Shown: positions 9,068 through 17,622 of the stretch, in pieces
How the letters are laid out: each line of letters begins with the position of its first letter
Numbering within the stretch: position 1 is the stretch's first letter
Origin: Porticoccus sp905181945
GTDB lineage: Bacteria > Pseudomonadota > Gammaproteobacteria > Pseudomonadales > Porticoccaceae
Direction of reading: 5' to 3'
DNA: 64,000 nucleotides
Assembly (NCBI RefSeq): GCF_047729555.1
Contig: NZ_CP159825.1
Coordinates: forward strand, 1,116,001-1,180,000
The notes under the pieces: generated by a model
What the model was told of the DNA's origin: nothing
Database searches by the model: none
Seen by the model: only the letters and a program-made list of their open reading frames with translations
Program-made: the position numbers and the translations under genes

Positions 9068-10063
9068 ATGAAGGTACAAGAAAATCAACAAGTCACCTGC
9101 ATGCTGCCATTTCATCAAGTAGTAAAATCTGAATTTGAAGAAGTCAACAATCTAATCGTTAATCGACTAGATTCTGAAGTCGAGCTAATTGAAAACATTG
9201 GTCAGTATATTATTGACGGCGGCGGAAAGCGCCTCAGGCCTTTATTAGTACTTTTAAGTGCTAATAGTTGCGGATATAAAGGTACGGAACATATAGTACT
9301 CGCAGCAATCATTGAGCTCATACATACAGCCACATTACTTCATGATGATGTGGTCGACACCTCAGAACTTCGGCGCGGCCAGGCAACAGCAAATACCAAA
9401 TATGGCAATGCTCCTAGTGTACTGGTTGGCGACTTTCTCTATTCAAGGGCATTTCAAATGCTTGTTGATGTTGGCAACATAGAGATCATGGAAATTATTG
9501 CAGCTAGTACCAACATAATATCGGAAGGAGAAGTTCAGCAACTTATCAATGCTCGCAATCCTGACATAAGCGAAACAGAATACAAAAAAGTAATATTTAA
9601 AAAAACAGCGATACTTTTTGAAGCTGCCGCAGAAATAGGCGCTTTGATAGCAAAATCTACGCCCAAACAGCAAGCAGCCTCCAGTGGCTATGGCCGTCAT
9701 ATTGGGATGGCATTTCAATTGATGGATGACGTGCTTGATTATGATGGCGATATTAAAGATTTGGGCAAAAATATTGGCGACGATTTCGCAGAAGGTAAGA
9801 CAACTCTGCCGCTAATTTATGCGATGAAAAATGGCACAAAAAAACAAAGCTTGATGATTCAAGAAGCAATAAAAAATGCTACTTTTGATAAATTAGACGC
9901 TATTTTCGATGTCATTAAAATCACTAGAGCGTTAGACTACACCAAGTCTTGTGCTCATATGCATGCATTAAAAGCCATACAGTGCCTTGAAAATCTTCCG
10001 GACACTAAAGAAAAGAGAGCAATGATAGAGATTGCAAAATTCTCTGTTGAGCGCAGCTTTTAA
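9068..10063 (+). CDS. ispB: Octaprenyl-diphosphate synthase IspB (long-chain polyprenyl synthase)
   Basis: Trans-prenyltransferase making the ubiquinone side chain from FPP and IPP. Both Asp-rich motifs are present: first LLHDDVVDTSELRRG, second FQLMDDVLDYDGD; GGGKRLRPLLVLLSA is the IPP-binding region. About 331 aa. The frame is open back to TTG 9056, but ATG 9068 has a GAG-type ribosome-binding site and ATG 9101 would give an N-terminus closer to relatives; I chose 9068. It is divergent from rplU, the conserved Pseudomonas/E. coli arrangement. Exact chain length (C40 or C45) cannot be read from sequence by eye. Confidence 0.94.
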   Translation: MKVQENQQVTCMLPFHQVVKSEFEEVNNLIVNRLDSEVELIENIGQYIIDGGGKRLRPLLVLLSANSCGYKGTEHIVLAAIIELIHTATLLHDDVVDTSELRRGQATANTKYGNAPSVLVGDFLYSRAFQMLVDVGNIEIMEIIAASTNIISEGEVQQLINARNPDISETEYKKVIFKKTAILFEAAAEIGALIAKSTPKQQAASSGYGRHIGMAFQLMDDVLDYDGDIKDLGKNIGDDFAEGKTTLPLIYAMKNGTKKQSLMIQEAIKNATFDKLDAIFDVIKITRALDYTKSCAHMHALKAIQCLENLPDTKEKRAMIEIAKFSVERSF

Positions 10064-10281
10064 GTATTTTTATTTTTACGTATTGCTGGTTGCATATTGC
10101 AGTCCATGTAAAACTTACATACAAATACTCCGGAAATAATTCCAAATTTTATATTTTCTGGACTTAACATATTAAATTAGATCAGATTAAATTTGCTGTT
10201 GGTTATATAGATATCAACCACCTAAATCCAAGCTTGAACAAAGTAACCTATTAGTAACATATTTAGAGGCCATACAATTTA

Positions 10282-10812
10282 ATGACAAAATTTATTCCGC
10301 AGTCGCAAAACTCTTATGATTATGAGGAGTTAATATCCTGCAGCAAAGGAAACTTGTTTGGCGAGGGTAATGCTCAACTTCCCGGCCATAATATGCTAAT
10401 GGTAGATAGGATCACCCATATTCATGCTTCCGAGGGGAAATACGGTAAAGGGATTATGGTTGCTGAGTTAGACATCAAACCAGATTTATGGTTTTTTGGA
10501 TGTCATTTTGAGGGCGATCCAGTCATGCCTGGTTGCTTAGGTCTTGACGCTATGTGGCAACTCACTGGCTTTTTCTTGGCATGGAAAGGCAACCAAGGCC
10601 GCGGCAGAGCTCTTGGGTCAGGAGAGGTCAAGTTTGTTGGTCAAGTTCTTCCATCAGCGAAGCTTATCACCTACAGAATTGACGTATCACGGATAGTTGA
10701 ACGAAAATTAAAAATGGTAATCGCTGACGGTACGGTCACTGTAGATGGTCGAGATATCTATACAGCCAAAGATCTTCGAGTTGGTTTATTCGATTCAACT
10801 GACAACTTTTAA
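10282..10812 (+). CDS. fabA: 3-hydroxydecanoyl-ACP dehydratase/isomerase FabA
   Basis: Dehydrates 3-hydroxydecanoyl-ACP and isomerises the product to cis-3-decenoyl-ACP, the branch point of anaerobic unsaturated fatty acid synthesis. 176 aa hot-dog protein. The active-site segment FFGCHFEGDPVMPGCLGLDA carries His75 and Asp89, equivalent to E. coli H70 and D84. Isomerising FabA is distinguished from FabZ by this motif and by its pairing with fabB, which follows 70 bp downstream. The 218 bp upstream (10064-10281) is AT-rich; I could not define a FadR or FabR site there. Confidence 0.97.
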   Translation: MTKFIPQSQNSYDYEELISCSKGNLFGEGNAQLPGHNMLMVDRITHIHASEGKYGKGIMVAELDIKPDLWFFGCHFEGDPVMPGCLGLDAMWQLTGFFLAWKGNQGRGRALGSGEVKFVGQVLPSAKLITYRIDVSRIVERKLKMVIADGTVTVDGRDIYTAKDLRVGLFDSTDNF

Positions 10813-10882
10813 TCGTTTAGATTATAATTCATTCTTAAAATATGGTGATATCCGGATCAAAAGCCGGCACAGGGGGCAGACA

Positions 10883-12094
10883 ATGAAACGAGTAGTGATT
10901 ACCGGAATGGGTATTGTTTCTTGCTTAGGCAATGATAAGGAAACTGTCACTAAATCTTTGCGTGAATCTATTTCGGGTATAGCCTTCCAGGAAGAGTTTA
11001 AAGAAATGGGCCTGCGGTGCAATGTTGCCGCCAAGCTAGATATCAACATAGAAGAACATATTGATCGCAAAGTATCTCGATTTATGGGACCTTCGGCAGC
11101 CTATGGATATATCGCCATGGGGAAAGCAATTGCTGATGCAGTGTTATCAGAAGAGCAAGTTTCTAATATCCGCACTGGCCTGGTAATGGGCTCTGGTGGC
11201 GTTTCAGGAGAAATGTTTACAGAGACGATTGATGTCATGCGAGAGCGCGGTATCAAGCGTGCTGGCCCCTACAGAGTCACCCAGATTATGGCGAGCACTG
11301 TTTCCGCATGTCTGGCTACTCCATATAAAATAAAAGGAACCAATTACTCTATTTCGTCTGCTTGCGCGACCAGTGCGCACTGTATTGGCCATGCTATGGA
11401 ATTAATACAAATGGGCAAGCAAGACATGATTTTTGCGGGCGGCGCAGAAGATATGCATTGGTCTATGGCGGGTATGTTTGATGCCATGGGGGCCCTATCA
11501 AGCAAGTACAATGATACCCCTGATCTAGCTTCACGGGCTTATGACGCAGATAGAGATGGCTTTGTGCCTGGTGTGGGTGCCGGCTGTCTAGTGGTGGAAG
11601 AGCTAGAGCATGCTTTAGCTAGGGGCGCAAAAATTTATGCCGAAATCACCGGTTATGGAGCAACTTCAGATGGCTACGATATGGTGGCGCCATCTGGCGA
11701 AGGAGCAGCTCGATGTATGAAAATGGCTATGGAGACCACAGACGGCCCTATTGACTATATTAACACGCATGGTACCAGTACTCCTGTAGGGGATCTTGCA
11801 GAGTTGGCAGCTATAAGAAGCGTATTCGAAAAAGATGTACCGCCTATTAGTTCGACAAAATCTCTATCTGGCCATGGCCTAGGGGCAGCCGGCGTCCAAG
11901 AAGCGATTTACTGTTTACTGATGATGAAAGGTAACTTTATCTGTGCGTCAGCAAATCTAAACACACTTGATCCAGAGGCCGCAGGTTTGCCAATCTTAAG
12001 CAGTCGCGTAGATAACGCTGACCTGCAACATGTTATGTCGAACAGTTTCGGGTTTGGTGGAACTAATGCAACTTTAATTTTCAAAAAATATTAA
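10883..12094 (+). CDS. fabB: 3-oxoacyl-ACP synthase I FabB
   Basis: Condensing enzyme that elongates the cis-3-decenoyl-ACP made by FabA, so the pair commits carbon to unsaturated fatty acids. 403 aa from ATG 10883, which has a strong GGGGG ribosome-binding site. The in-frame extension back to 10745 overlaps the end of fabA and has no homology. The Cys-His-His triad is visible: Cys161 in SISSACATSAHC, His in NTHGTSTPVGD, and His in SLSGHGLGAAG. The C-terminal SNSFGFGGTNATLIF is the thiolase-fold signature. Probably one transcript with fabA. Confidence 0.97.
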   Translation: MKRVVITGMGIVSCLGNDKETVTKSLRESISGIAFQEEFKEMGLRCNVAAKLDINIEEHIDRKVSRFMGPSAAYGYIAMGKAIADAVLSEEQVSNIRTGLVMGSGGVSGEMFTETIDVMRERGIKRAGPYRVTQIMASTVSACLATPYKIKGTNYSISSACATSAHCIGHAMELIQMGKQDMIFAGGAEDMHWSMAGMFDAMGALSSKYNDTPDLASRAYDADRDGFVPGVGAGCLVVEELEHALARGAKIYAEITGYGATSDGYDMVAPSGEGAARCMKMAMETTDGPIDYINTHGTSTPVGDLAELAAIRSVFEKDVPPISSTKSLSGHGLGAAGVQEAIYCLLMMKGNFICASANLNTLDPEAAGLPILSSRVDNADLQHVMSNSFGFGGTNATLIFKKY

Positions 12095-12103
12095 CCATTA
12101 ATA

Positions 12104-12156
12104 TATTAATGTATTAATGTATTAATGTATTAATGTATTAATGTATTAATGTATTA
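12104..12156. repeat. Octanucleotide tandem repeat between fabB and ssb
   Basis: Six perfect copies of TATTAATG (12104-12151) plus a partial seventh, ten bases after the fabB stop. The unit contains the self-complementary ATTAAT. It sits in the fabB-ssb gap where the ssb promoter must lie, so copy number could shift spacing there. Confidence 0.95.
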
Positions 12157-12235
12157 GATAGCAGTATGGAGTTTCCGATCTAAACCTGTTAAATTATTTA
12201 TACAAAATTCAAAAAACTTACTACTGGAACACGAC

Positions 12236-12712
12236 ATGGCTCGAGGTATTAATAAGGTAATCTTGGTAGGTAATCTAGGTAAAGACCCAGAAGCTAAATT
12301 TATGCCAAATGGCAATGCTGTGACAAACATAACAGTTGCGACTAGTGAGACCTGGAAAGATAAACAGACCGGACAGCAACAAGAGAGGACCGAATGGCAT
12401 AGAGTTGTATTTTTCAACCGCCTTGCAGAAATTGCAAGTGAGTATCTAAAAAAAGGATCTAAGATTTATCTGGAAGGATCTTTGCGTACACGAAAGTGGC
12501 AAGCACAGGACGGTCAAGATCGCTATACTACAGAAATTGTAGCCAGTGAAATGCAAATGCTAGATAGTCGAGGAGGATCTTCAGACTATCAGGCTCCTAC
12601 TTCAGAGCAGAATGAATCCCCACATCAAACCGGAGTAACGTCAGACAACAAGGCAGTGTCTTCGTCGCCCGAATCAGGATCAAGCACATTTGATGATGAC
12701 ATCCCGTTTTAA
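12236..12712 (+). CDS. ssb: Single-stranded DNA-binding protein
   Basis: Tetrameric SSB that coats ssDNA in replication, repair and recombination. 158 aa. OB-fold in residues ~1-110, beginning MARGINKVILVGNLGKDPE with ATSETWKDKQTGQ and TEWHRVVFFNRLAEIA. A disordered Ser/Gln-rich linker follows, then the acidic tip DDDIPF that recruits partner proteins. It is next to the MFS gene and uvrA, as in Pseudomonas. I looked for a LexA box upstream and found none. Confidence 0.97.
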   Translation: MARGINKVILVGNLGKDPEAKFMPNGNAVTNITVATSETWKDKQTGQQQERTEWHRVVFFNRLAEIASEYLKKGSKIYLEGSLRTRKWQAQDGQDRYTTEIVASEMQMLDSRGGSSDYQAPTSEQNESPHQTGVTSDNKAVSSSPESGSSTFDDDIPF

Positions 12713-12726
12713 ATACAGCCTACAAT

Positions 12727-12759
12727 ATACAATTTCAAAGCATTACCTCTAAATTGTAT
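12727..12759. terminator. Possible bidirectional terminator between ssb and the MFS gene
   Basis: Perfect nine-base inverted repeat ATACAATTT / AAATTGTAT with a 15-base loop in the 57-bp gap between two convergent genes. The stem is AT-only with one G-C pair and a weak T-tract, so termination strength is doubtful. Confidence 0.4.
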
Positions 12760-12769
12760 GTTCTGATAA

Positions 12770-14125
12770 TTAAAAATCTACCTTGCGGCCTAAAACTCTC
12801 TCCATACTTTCAGGGCAAAATCTATCAATATCTATCTTAAAATATGCTAGTTTTTGTTCGGGGATAATTACAACATCACACACCCCTGGAACAAAATCAA
12901 TATAATCATCAGCTGCTATGGCATCACTAGGGGCGAGCTCAACCACTAAACTCTTCAGATGAAGAGGTTTTTTCATGGTGATCGCTACAAAAATCCACAC
13001 CACGATCAATGCAGAAACCATCCAAAATACCCCAAAATAGCCGAAATAGTAAGCAACTAGACCGCCAAAAATTCCGCCAAAAAATGCCCCTAGAAACTGA
13101 CTGGTAGAATAAATTCCCATTGCGGTACCCTTTCCTCCAGCGGGAGCCAACTTGCTGACAAGTGATGGTAATGTTGCCTCAAGCAGATTAAATGCCATAA
13201 AAAATACAAACAGTCCCAGCAAAAATAAAGTATGGTCATTGGCTCCACTGCCAAGTAATAACTCACCTACAGCTAACAGTACTACAGCGCCAACAAAAAC
13301 TGGTTTCATTTTTCGTCGGGCTTCAGCCATTATGATAAAAGGAAGCATGCAGATAAATGAAAGGCCCATGACACTCAAATAGATTATCCAGTGTTGCTCG
13401 CGACCAAATGCAAATGTTTGCTCTAAAATTAAAGGCACCGAAATCCAAGTAGCCATCTGAGAAAAATGCAAAACTGCTATGCCAAAATTTAGCCGCAATA
13501 ACTCACGATCTCTTAATAATTTTCCAAACATTTGAGGGATGGCTTGGGATTCAGCATTTAACTTAACAACCATTGGGGAGGGAATGACAAACAATAGTAT
13601 TAATATGCCGCAGATTGCTAAGCCCGCTGTTAGCCAAAATAACCCTGACAGCCCCCATAAATTAGCTAAAATTGGACCAGCGATCATAGAGATGGCAAAT
13701 GCAACACCGATGCTTCCGCCAATTACTGCCATAGCCTTAGTTCGATTTTGTTCCGTTGTAAGGTCTGAGAGTAACGCCATAATAGTGCTGGCTACTGCAC
13801 CAACCCCTTGCAATGCTCGCCCAGCAATTAGCTCCCACATAGAATCAGACATGGCAGCCAACACACTGCCACAGAAAAAAACTAGCATCCCAGCAAAAAT
13901 TACGGGTTTTCTACCGATTCTGTCTGACAAAAATCCTAGAGGTATCTGGAACAAGCCTTGAGTTAATCCATATATACCCAACGCTACACCAATAAGAATC
14001 GTGGTGTTTCCAGAATATTGGTCCGCATATAAAGACAAAACCGGAAGCAGCATAAATAGGCCAAGCATACGAAAAGCATAGAGAGCTGCCAAACCAAATA
14101 GGCTTTTTCTTTCCAAAGAATTCAT
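12770..14125 (-). CDS. MFS transporter of the YajR type
   Basis: Inner-membrane major facilitator, 451 aa. About twelve hydrophobic helices over residues 1-390, with the MFS loop motif GFLSDRIGRKPVI between TM2 and TM3 and GRALQGVGAVASTIMALLSD in TM4-5. After the last helix there is a soluble C-terminal stretch of about 60 aa (VCDVVIIPEQKLAYFKIDID), which fits the small ferredoxin-like domain of E. coli YajR; length (454 aa in YajR) also agrees. The substrate is unknown and drug efflux should not be assumed. Convergent with ssb and divergent from uvrA; the ssb-MFS-uvrA order is the Pseudomonas one. Confidence 0.88.
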   Translation of the reverse strand: MNSLERKSLFGLAALYAFRMLGLFMLLPVLSLYADQYSGNTTILIGVALGIYGLTQGLFQIPLGFLSDRIGRKPVIFAGMLVFFCGSVLAAMSDSMWELIAGRALQGVGAVASTIMALLSDLTTEQNRTKAMAVIGGSIGVAFAISMIAGPILANLWGLSGLFWLTAGLAICGILILLFVIPSPMVVKLNAESQAIPQMFGKLLRDRELLRLNFGIAVLHFSQMATWISVPLILEQTFAFGREQHWIIYLSVMGLSFICMLPFIIMAEARRKMKPVFVGAVVLLAVGELLLGSGANDHTLFLLGLFVFFMAFNLLEATLPSLVSKLAPAGGKGTAMGIYSTSQFLGAFFGGIFGGLVAYYFGYFGVFWMVSALIVVWIFVAITMKKPLHLKSLVVELAPSDAIAADDYIDFVPGVCDVVIIPEQKLAYFKIDIDRFCPESMERVLGRKVDF

Positions 14126-14353
14126 GGATTATCTATTATCGCTAAACTTAAAGAGGACTTATATTATAGATTGCATCACTCTTAGATGTAATGGCTAATA
14201 AAACAAAGCTTCAGTCAAAAAACCCTATCTATTCAAGAAAATAAAAATAAGTGTGGCAAATGGTCACTATTACCCAAAAACTATCTTGACCTCTCTTGCT
14301 TTATTGTCCTCACTTGCTCATGATTGTTCGTTACTTTTTGGATTATATCTAGC

Positions 14354-17218
14354 ATGAAGCATATTTCCATTCACGGCGCAAAAACTCACAATTTAAAATC
14401 AATAAACCTCACTCTTCCCCGAGACAAGCTTATCGTCATAACAGGCCTGTCAGGCTCAGGGAAGTCATCCTTGGCATTTGATACCCTCTATGCTGAAGGA
14501 CAGAGGCGATACGTGGAATCTCTATCCGCTTATGCTCGTCAGTTTTTATCTATGATGGAAAAACCTGATGTAGACCATATTGATGGGTTATCCCCTGCTA
14601 TTTCCATTCAACAGAAATCCACATCTCATAACCCACGCTCTACTGTAGGTACGATTACAGAGATACATGACTACCTGCGATTGCTTTATGCCCGAGCAGG
14701 AGAGCCAAAATGCCCAGACCACAACGCACCCTTAAAAGCACAAACTATTAGCCAGATGGTAGACCAAGTTCTGGCTTTACCTTATGACTCCAAACTGATT
14801 TTATTGGCACCTATTATAAGAGATCGAAAAGGTGAGCATGCTCATATATTCCAAAATATGAGGGCGCAGGGCTTCATTCGAGCCAGGATAGATGGGTTGG
14901 TGGTAGATCTCGATGATGCTCCTGTACTAGAAAAAAATAAGAAGCATACGATTGAAATAGTAGTCGATCGATTTAAAGTTAAACCCGAGTTACAGTTAAG
15001 GCTATCCGAATCCTTTGAAGCTGCAGTGAACCTTTCTGAAGGGTTAGCTATTATAAGCTCCATGGACGGGTCTCCAATTATTGACTCGCCAATAGGCAAT
15101 GTTTCATCGCTCAAAAATCCTTCGGAGATTCTTTTTTCTGCTCGATTTGCGTGCCCTGTATGCAACTATAGTATCGATGAGCTTGAGCCTCGGATGTTTT
15201 CTTTTAACAGCCCAGCCGGAGCCTGCCCAGATTGTGATGGACTCGGTGTTAAGCAATTTTTTGACATAGATCTTATTGTGCAATTCCCAGAATGCTCCAT
15301 TTCCGAAGGAGCCATTAGAAGTTGGGACAGAAAGAATCTTTTTTACTTTAATATATTGACCTCTCTTGCAAAACACTATGAGTTTGATATTGATAGTCCA
15401 TTTCAGGACCTGCAACAGTATCACCAACAAGTCATTTTATTTGGAAGCGGGCAAGAAATCATAGAGTTTAACTATTCAAATGATAAAGGCGCTATTTTTA
15501 AGCGATCACATACGTTTGAAGGCATTGTTCCAAACATGGAAAGGCGCCACAAAGAAACAGAATCGCATCATGCAAGAGAAGAGCTTGCAAAATACCTTAA
15601 TGTTCAACGTTGTCGAGAATGTGACGGCGCTCGACTAAAAAAATCAGCAAGGCATGTTTTTATTGATAAAAAATCCCTTCCTGAAGTAGGTAATTTGCCT
15701 GTTGGAGATCTTGCCAATTACTATGAAAATTTGCACTTAGAGGGTAGCAGAGGAAAAATTGCAGAGAAAATCCTAAAGGAAATAAGAAATCGACTAAATT
15801 TCTTAGTAGATGTAGGCTTAAACTATCTCAACCTCAATCGAAGTGCAGAAAGTCTTTCTGGTGGAGAGGCCCAACGTATAAGACTGGCTAGTCAGATCGG
15901 GGCTGGCCTTGTGGGGGTTATGTATATTCTTGATGAACCTTCGATTGGATTACACCAACGGGACAATGAGCGACTACTTGCTACTCTTACTCGGTTGCGG
16001 GATATTGGAAACACAGTGATTGTGGTGGAGCACGATGAAGAGGCTATCAGGGAAGCGGACTATATCGTAGATATTGGGCCTGGGGCAGGAATACACGGTG
16101 GAGAAATCGTAGCAAAAGGCAGCTATGATGACATCATAAATGAACCTCGATCTCTAACAGGGGACTATCTATCCGGTCGACGAAAAATAATTATTCCTGA
16201 GAAACGCACCGTTCCAACAAATAAAAAAATTATGCTAAACGGCGCTAGCGGGAATAATCTACAAGATGTAAATCTCGAACTTCCCGTGGGGCTACTTACA
16301 TGTATAACTGGTGTTTCAGGGTCAGGGAAATCTACGCTAATCAATGAAACACTTTATCCTATTGCTGCAACTGAGCTAAATAAAGCTACGACCAAAAAAT
16401 CTGAAGCTTATGAATCAATTACAGGAATGGATAATTTTGATAAGTGTGTAGACATAGACCAAAGCCCTATTGGCAGAACCCCTCGCTCAAATCCTGCTAC
16501 CTATACAGGTATATTTACACCAATCAGAGAATTATTTGCAGGCACCCAAGAAGCTCGATCGCGAGGCTACAAGCCCGGAAGATTTAGTTTTAATGTTAAA
16601 GGTGGCCGTTGTGAAGCATGTCAGGGGGATGGTCTCATTAAAGTGGAAATGCATTTCCTGCCAGACGTCTATGTCCCTTGCGATATATGCAAAAGTAAGC
16701 GTTACAATAGGGAGACTTTAGAGGTTACCTATAAAAGAAAAAATATATCCCAAGTACTTGATTTAACTGTGGAAGATGCTCTAATATTTTTTGAACCAGT
16801 TCCCTCTATCGCAAGAAAACTACAAACACTGATCGATGTGGGGCTTTCGTATATAAAATTAGGTCAAGCTGCAACAACACTTTCGGGTGGCGAGGCCCAA
16901 AGGGTGAAGCTCTCAAAAGAGCTCTCCAAGCGAGATACTGGCAATACACTATATATACTGGATGAGCCCACCACAGGACTGCATTTTCATGACATCCAGC
17001 AACTGTTAATCGTTTTACATCGCCTGCGTGACCATGGAAATACAGTTGTAGTCATAGAACACAACTTGGATGTCATTAAAACAGCCGATTGGGTTGTAGA
17101 CCTTGGTCCAGAAGGTGGTGCGGGAGGAGGAAAAATTATTGCCACTGGTACCCCAGAAGACATTGCACAGTCAAACGACTCGCCAACTGGACACTTTTTG
17201 AAAAAATTACTGGGCTAA
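14354..17218 (+). CDS. uvrA: Excinuclease ABC subunit A
   Basis: Damage-recognition ATPase of nucleotide excision repair. 954 aa from ATG 14354, whose product MKHISIHGAKTHNLKSINL aligns with the E. coli start; the frame is open ten codons further up without homology. Two ABC modules: Walker A GLSGSGKSSLAFDTLYAEGQ and GVSGSGKSTLINETLYP; signatures LSGGEAQRIRLASQIG and LSGGEAQRVKLSKELS. Zinc modules show as CPVCNYS with CPDCDGLG, and CEACQGDG with CDIC. No CTG-N10-CAG SOS box is visible in the 228-bp divergent region 14126-14353, so LexA control is not supported here. Confidence 0.97.
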   Translation: MKHISIHGAKTHNLKSINLTLPRDKLIVITGLSGSGKSSLAFDTLYAEGQRRYVESLSAYARQFLSMMEKPDVDHIDGLSPAISIQQKSTSHNPRSTVGTITEIHDYLRLLYARAGEPKCPDHNAPLKAQTISQMVDQVLALPYDSKLILLAPIIRDRKGEHAHIFQNMRAQGFIRARIDGLVVDLDDAPVLEKNKKHTIEIVVDRFKVKPELQLRLSESFEAAVNLSEGLAIISSMDGSPIIDSPIGNVSSLKNPSEILFSARFACPVCNYSIDELEPRMFSFNSPAGACPDCDGLGVKQFFDIDLIVQFPECSISEGAIRSWDRKNLFYFNILTSLAKHYEFDIDSPFQDLQQYHQQVILFGSGQEIIEFNYSNDKGAIFKRSHTFEGIVPNMERRHKETESHHAREELAKYLNVQRCRECDGARLKKSARHVFIDKKSLPEVGNLPVGDLANYYENLHLEGSRGKIAEKILKEIRNRLNFLVDVGLNYLNLNRSAESLSGGEAQRIRLASQIGAGLVGVMYILDEPSIGLHQRDNERLLATLTRLRDIGNTVIVVEHDEEAIREADYIVDIGPGAGIHGGEIVAKGSYDDIINEPRSLTGDYLSGRRKIIIPEKRTVPTNKKIMLNGASGNNLQDVNLELPVGLLTCITGVSGSGKSTLINETLYPIAATELNKATTKKSEAYESITGMDNFDKCVDIDQSPIGRTPRSNPATYTGIFTPIRELFAGTQEARSRGYKPGRFSFNVKGGRCEACQGDGLIKVEMHFLPDVYVPCDICKSKRYNRETLEVTYKRKNISQVLDLTVEDALIFFEPVPSIARKLQTLIDVGLSYIKLGQAATTLSGGEAQRVKLSKELSKRDTGNTLYILDEPTTGLHFHDIQQLLIVLHRLRDHGNTVVVIEHNLDVIKTADWVVDLGPEGGAGGGKIIATGTPEDIAQSNDSPTGHFLKKLLG

Positions 17219-17228
17219 CAGTTGCTAT

Positions 17229-17267
17229 TCTAGCAAAGCATGCTAGACTACTGTATAAAATTACAGT
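17229..17267 (+). terminator. Two adjacent hairpins after uvrA
   Basis: Perfect inverted repeats TCTAGC-N7-GCTAGA (17229-17247) and ACTGTA-N6-TACAGT (17250-17267) lie end to end 10 bp after the uvrA stop and just before the small downstream gene. No T-run follows, so they may be RNA stabilisers or weak attenuators rather than a true terminator. Confidence 0.4.
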
Positions 17268-17282
17268 ATAAGGGTGTTATTT

Positions 17283-17495
17283 ATGATACATGCTAATTTA
17301 GCAAAATTAATTTACTTGCTTCGCTCCAAAATTCGCTTTGCACGCTACAAGGCATTTCACCAAGCGCCCTACAATAATCTAAAAGATAATAGGTATTTCT
17401 CGCCTAATGATAAGCTTCACCCTGTAACTTTAGGGCCGGAGCAGCTTAGCAGGTTCTTCACCTATATCGCTAATACCGAACACTCCAAAATTTAA
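17283..17495 (+). CDS. Small basic protein of unknown function
   Basis: 70 aa, not recognised. ATG 17283 has a good AAGGGTG ribosome-binding site six bases upstream, the main reason to believe it is translated; the frame also opens nine bases earlier at GTG 17274. The N-terminal half is basic and weakly amphipathic (HANLAKLIYLLRSKIRFARY). The second half is polar with PNDKLHPVTLGPEQLSRFF. There is no signal peptide, cysteine pair or clear TM helix. It lies 64 bp after uvrA behind two hairpins, with 127 bp to cca. It may be a lineage-specific gene. Confidence 0.5.
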   Translation: MIHANLAKLIYLLRSKIRFARYKAFHQAPYNNLKDNRYFSPNDKLHPVTLGPEQLSRFFTYIANTEHSKI

Positions 17496-17622
17496 GACCT
17501 TTTACCTTCTCTTAGCTTATAAGGAAATAGTATCGTTGCTATTTATACTCATAACGCCTCTCTCTCTGTTAACATATCATCTAGTGTAGCGGTTAACACA
17601 CGAGGTCTAACGAGTATTAGGC

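Noticed and set aside
10745..10882. N-terminal extension of fabB over the fabA end
   Set aside because: Sequence has no FabB homology; ATG 10883 has a strong ribosome-binding site and the family start.
12104..12156. CRISPR-like repeat
   Set aside because: Eight-base contiguous repeat with no spacers and no cas genes.
14126..14353. LexA/SOS box upstream of uvrA, also looked for ahead of ssb (12157-12235)
   Set aside because: No CTG-N10-CAG palindrome found. CTGTTAAATTATTTATACA near ssb has the wrong spacing and half-site.
15104..15430. Long antisense frame inside uvrA, and similar shadow frames inside other genes
   Set aside because: No ribosome-binding site, no recognisable protein, and full overlap with a certain gene on the other strand.
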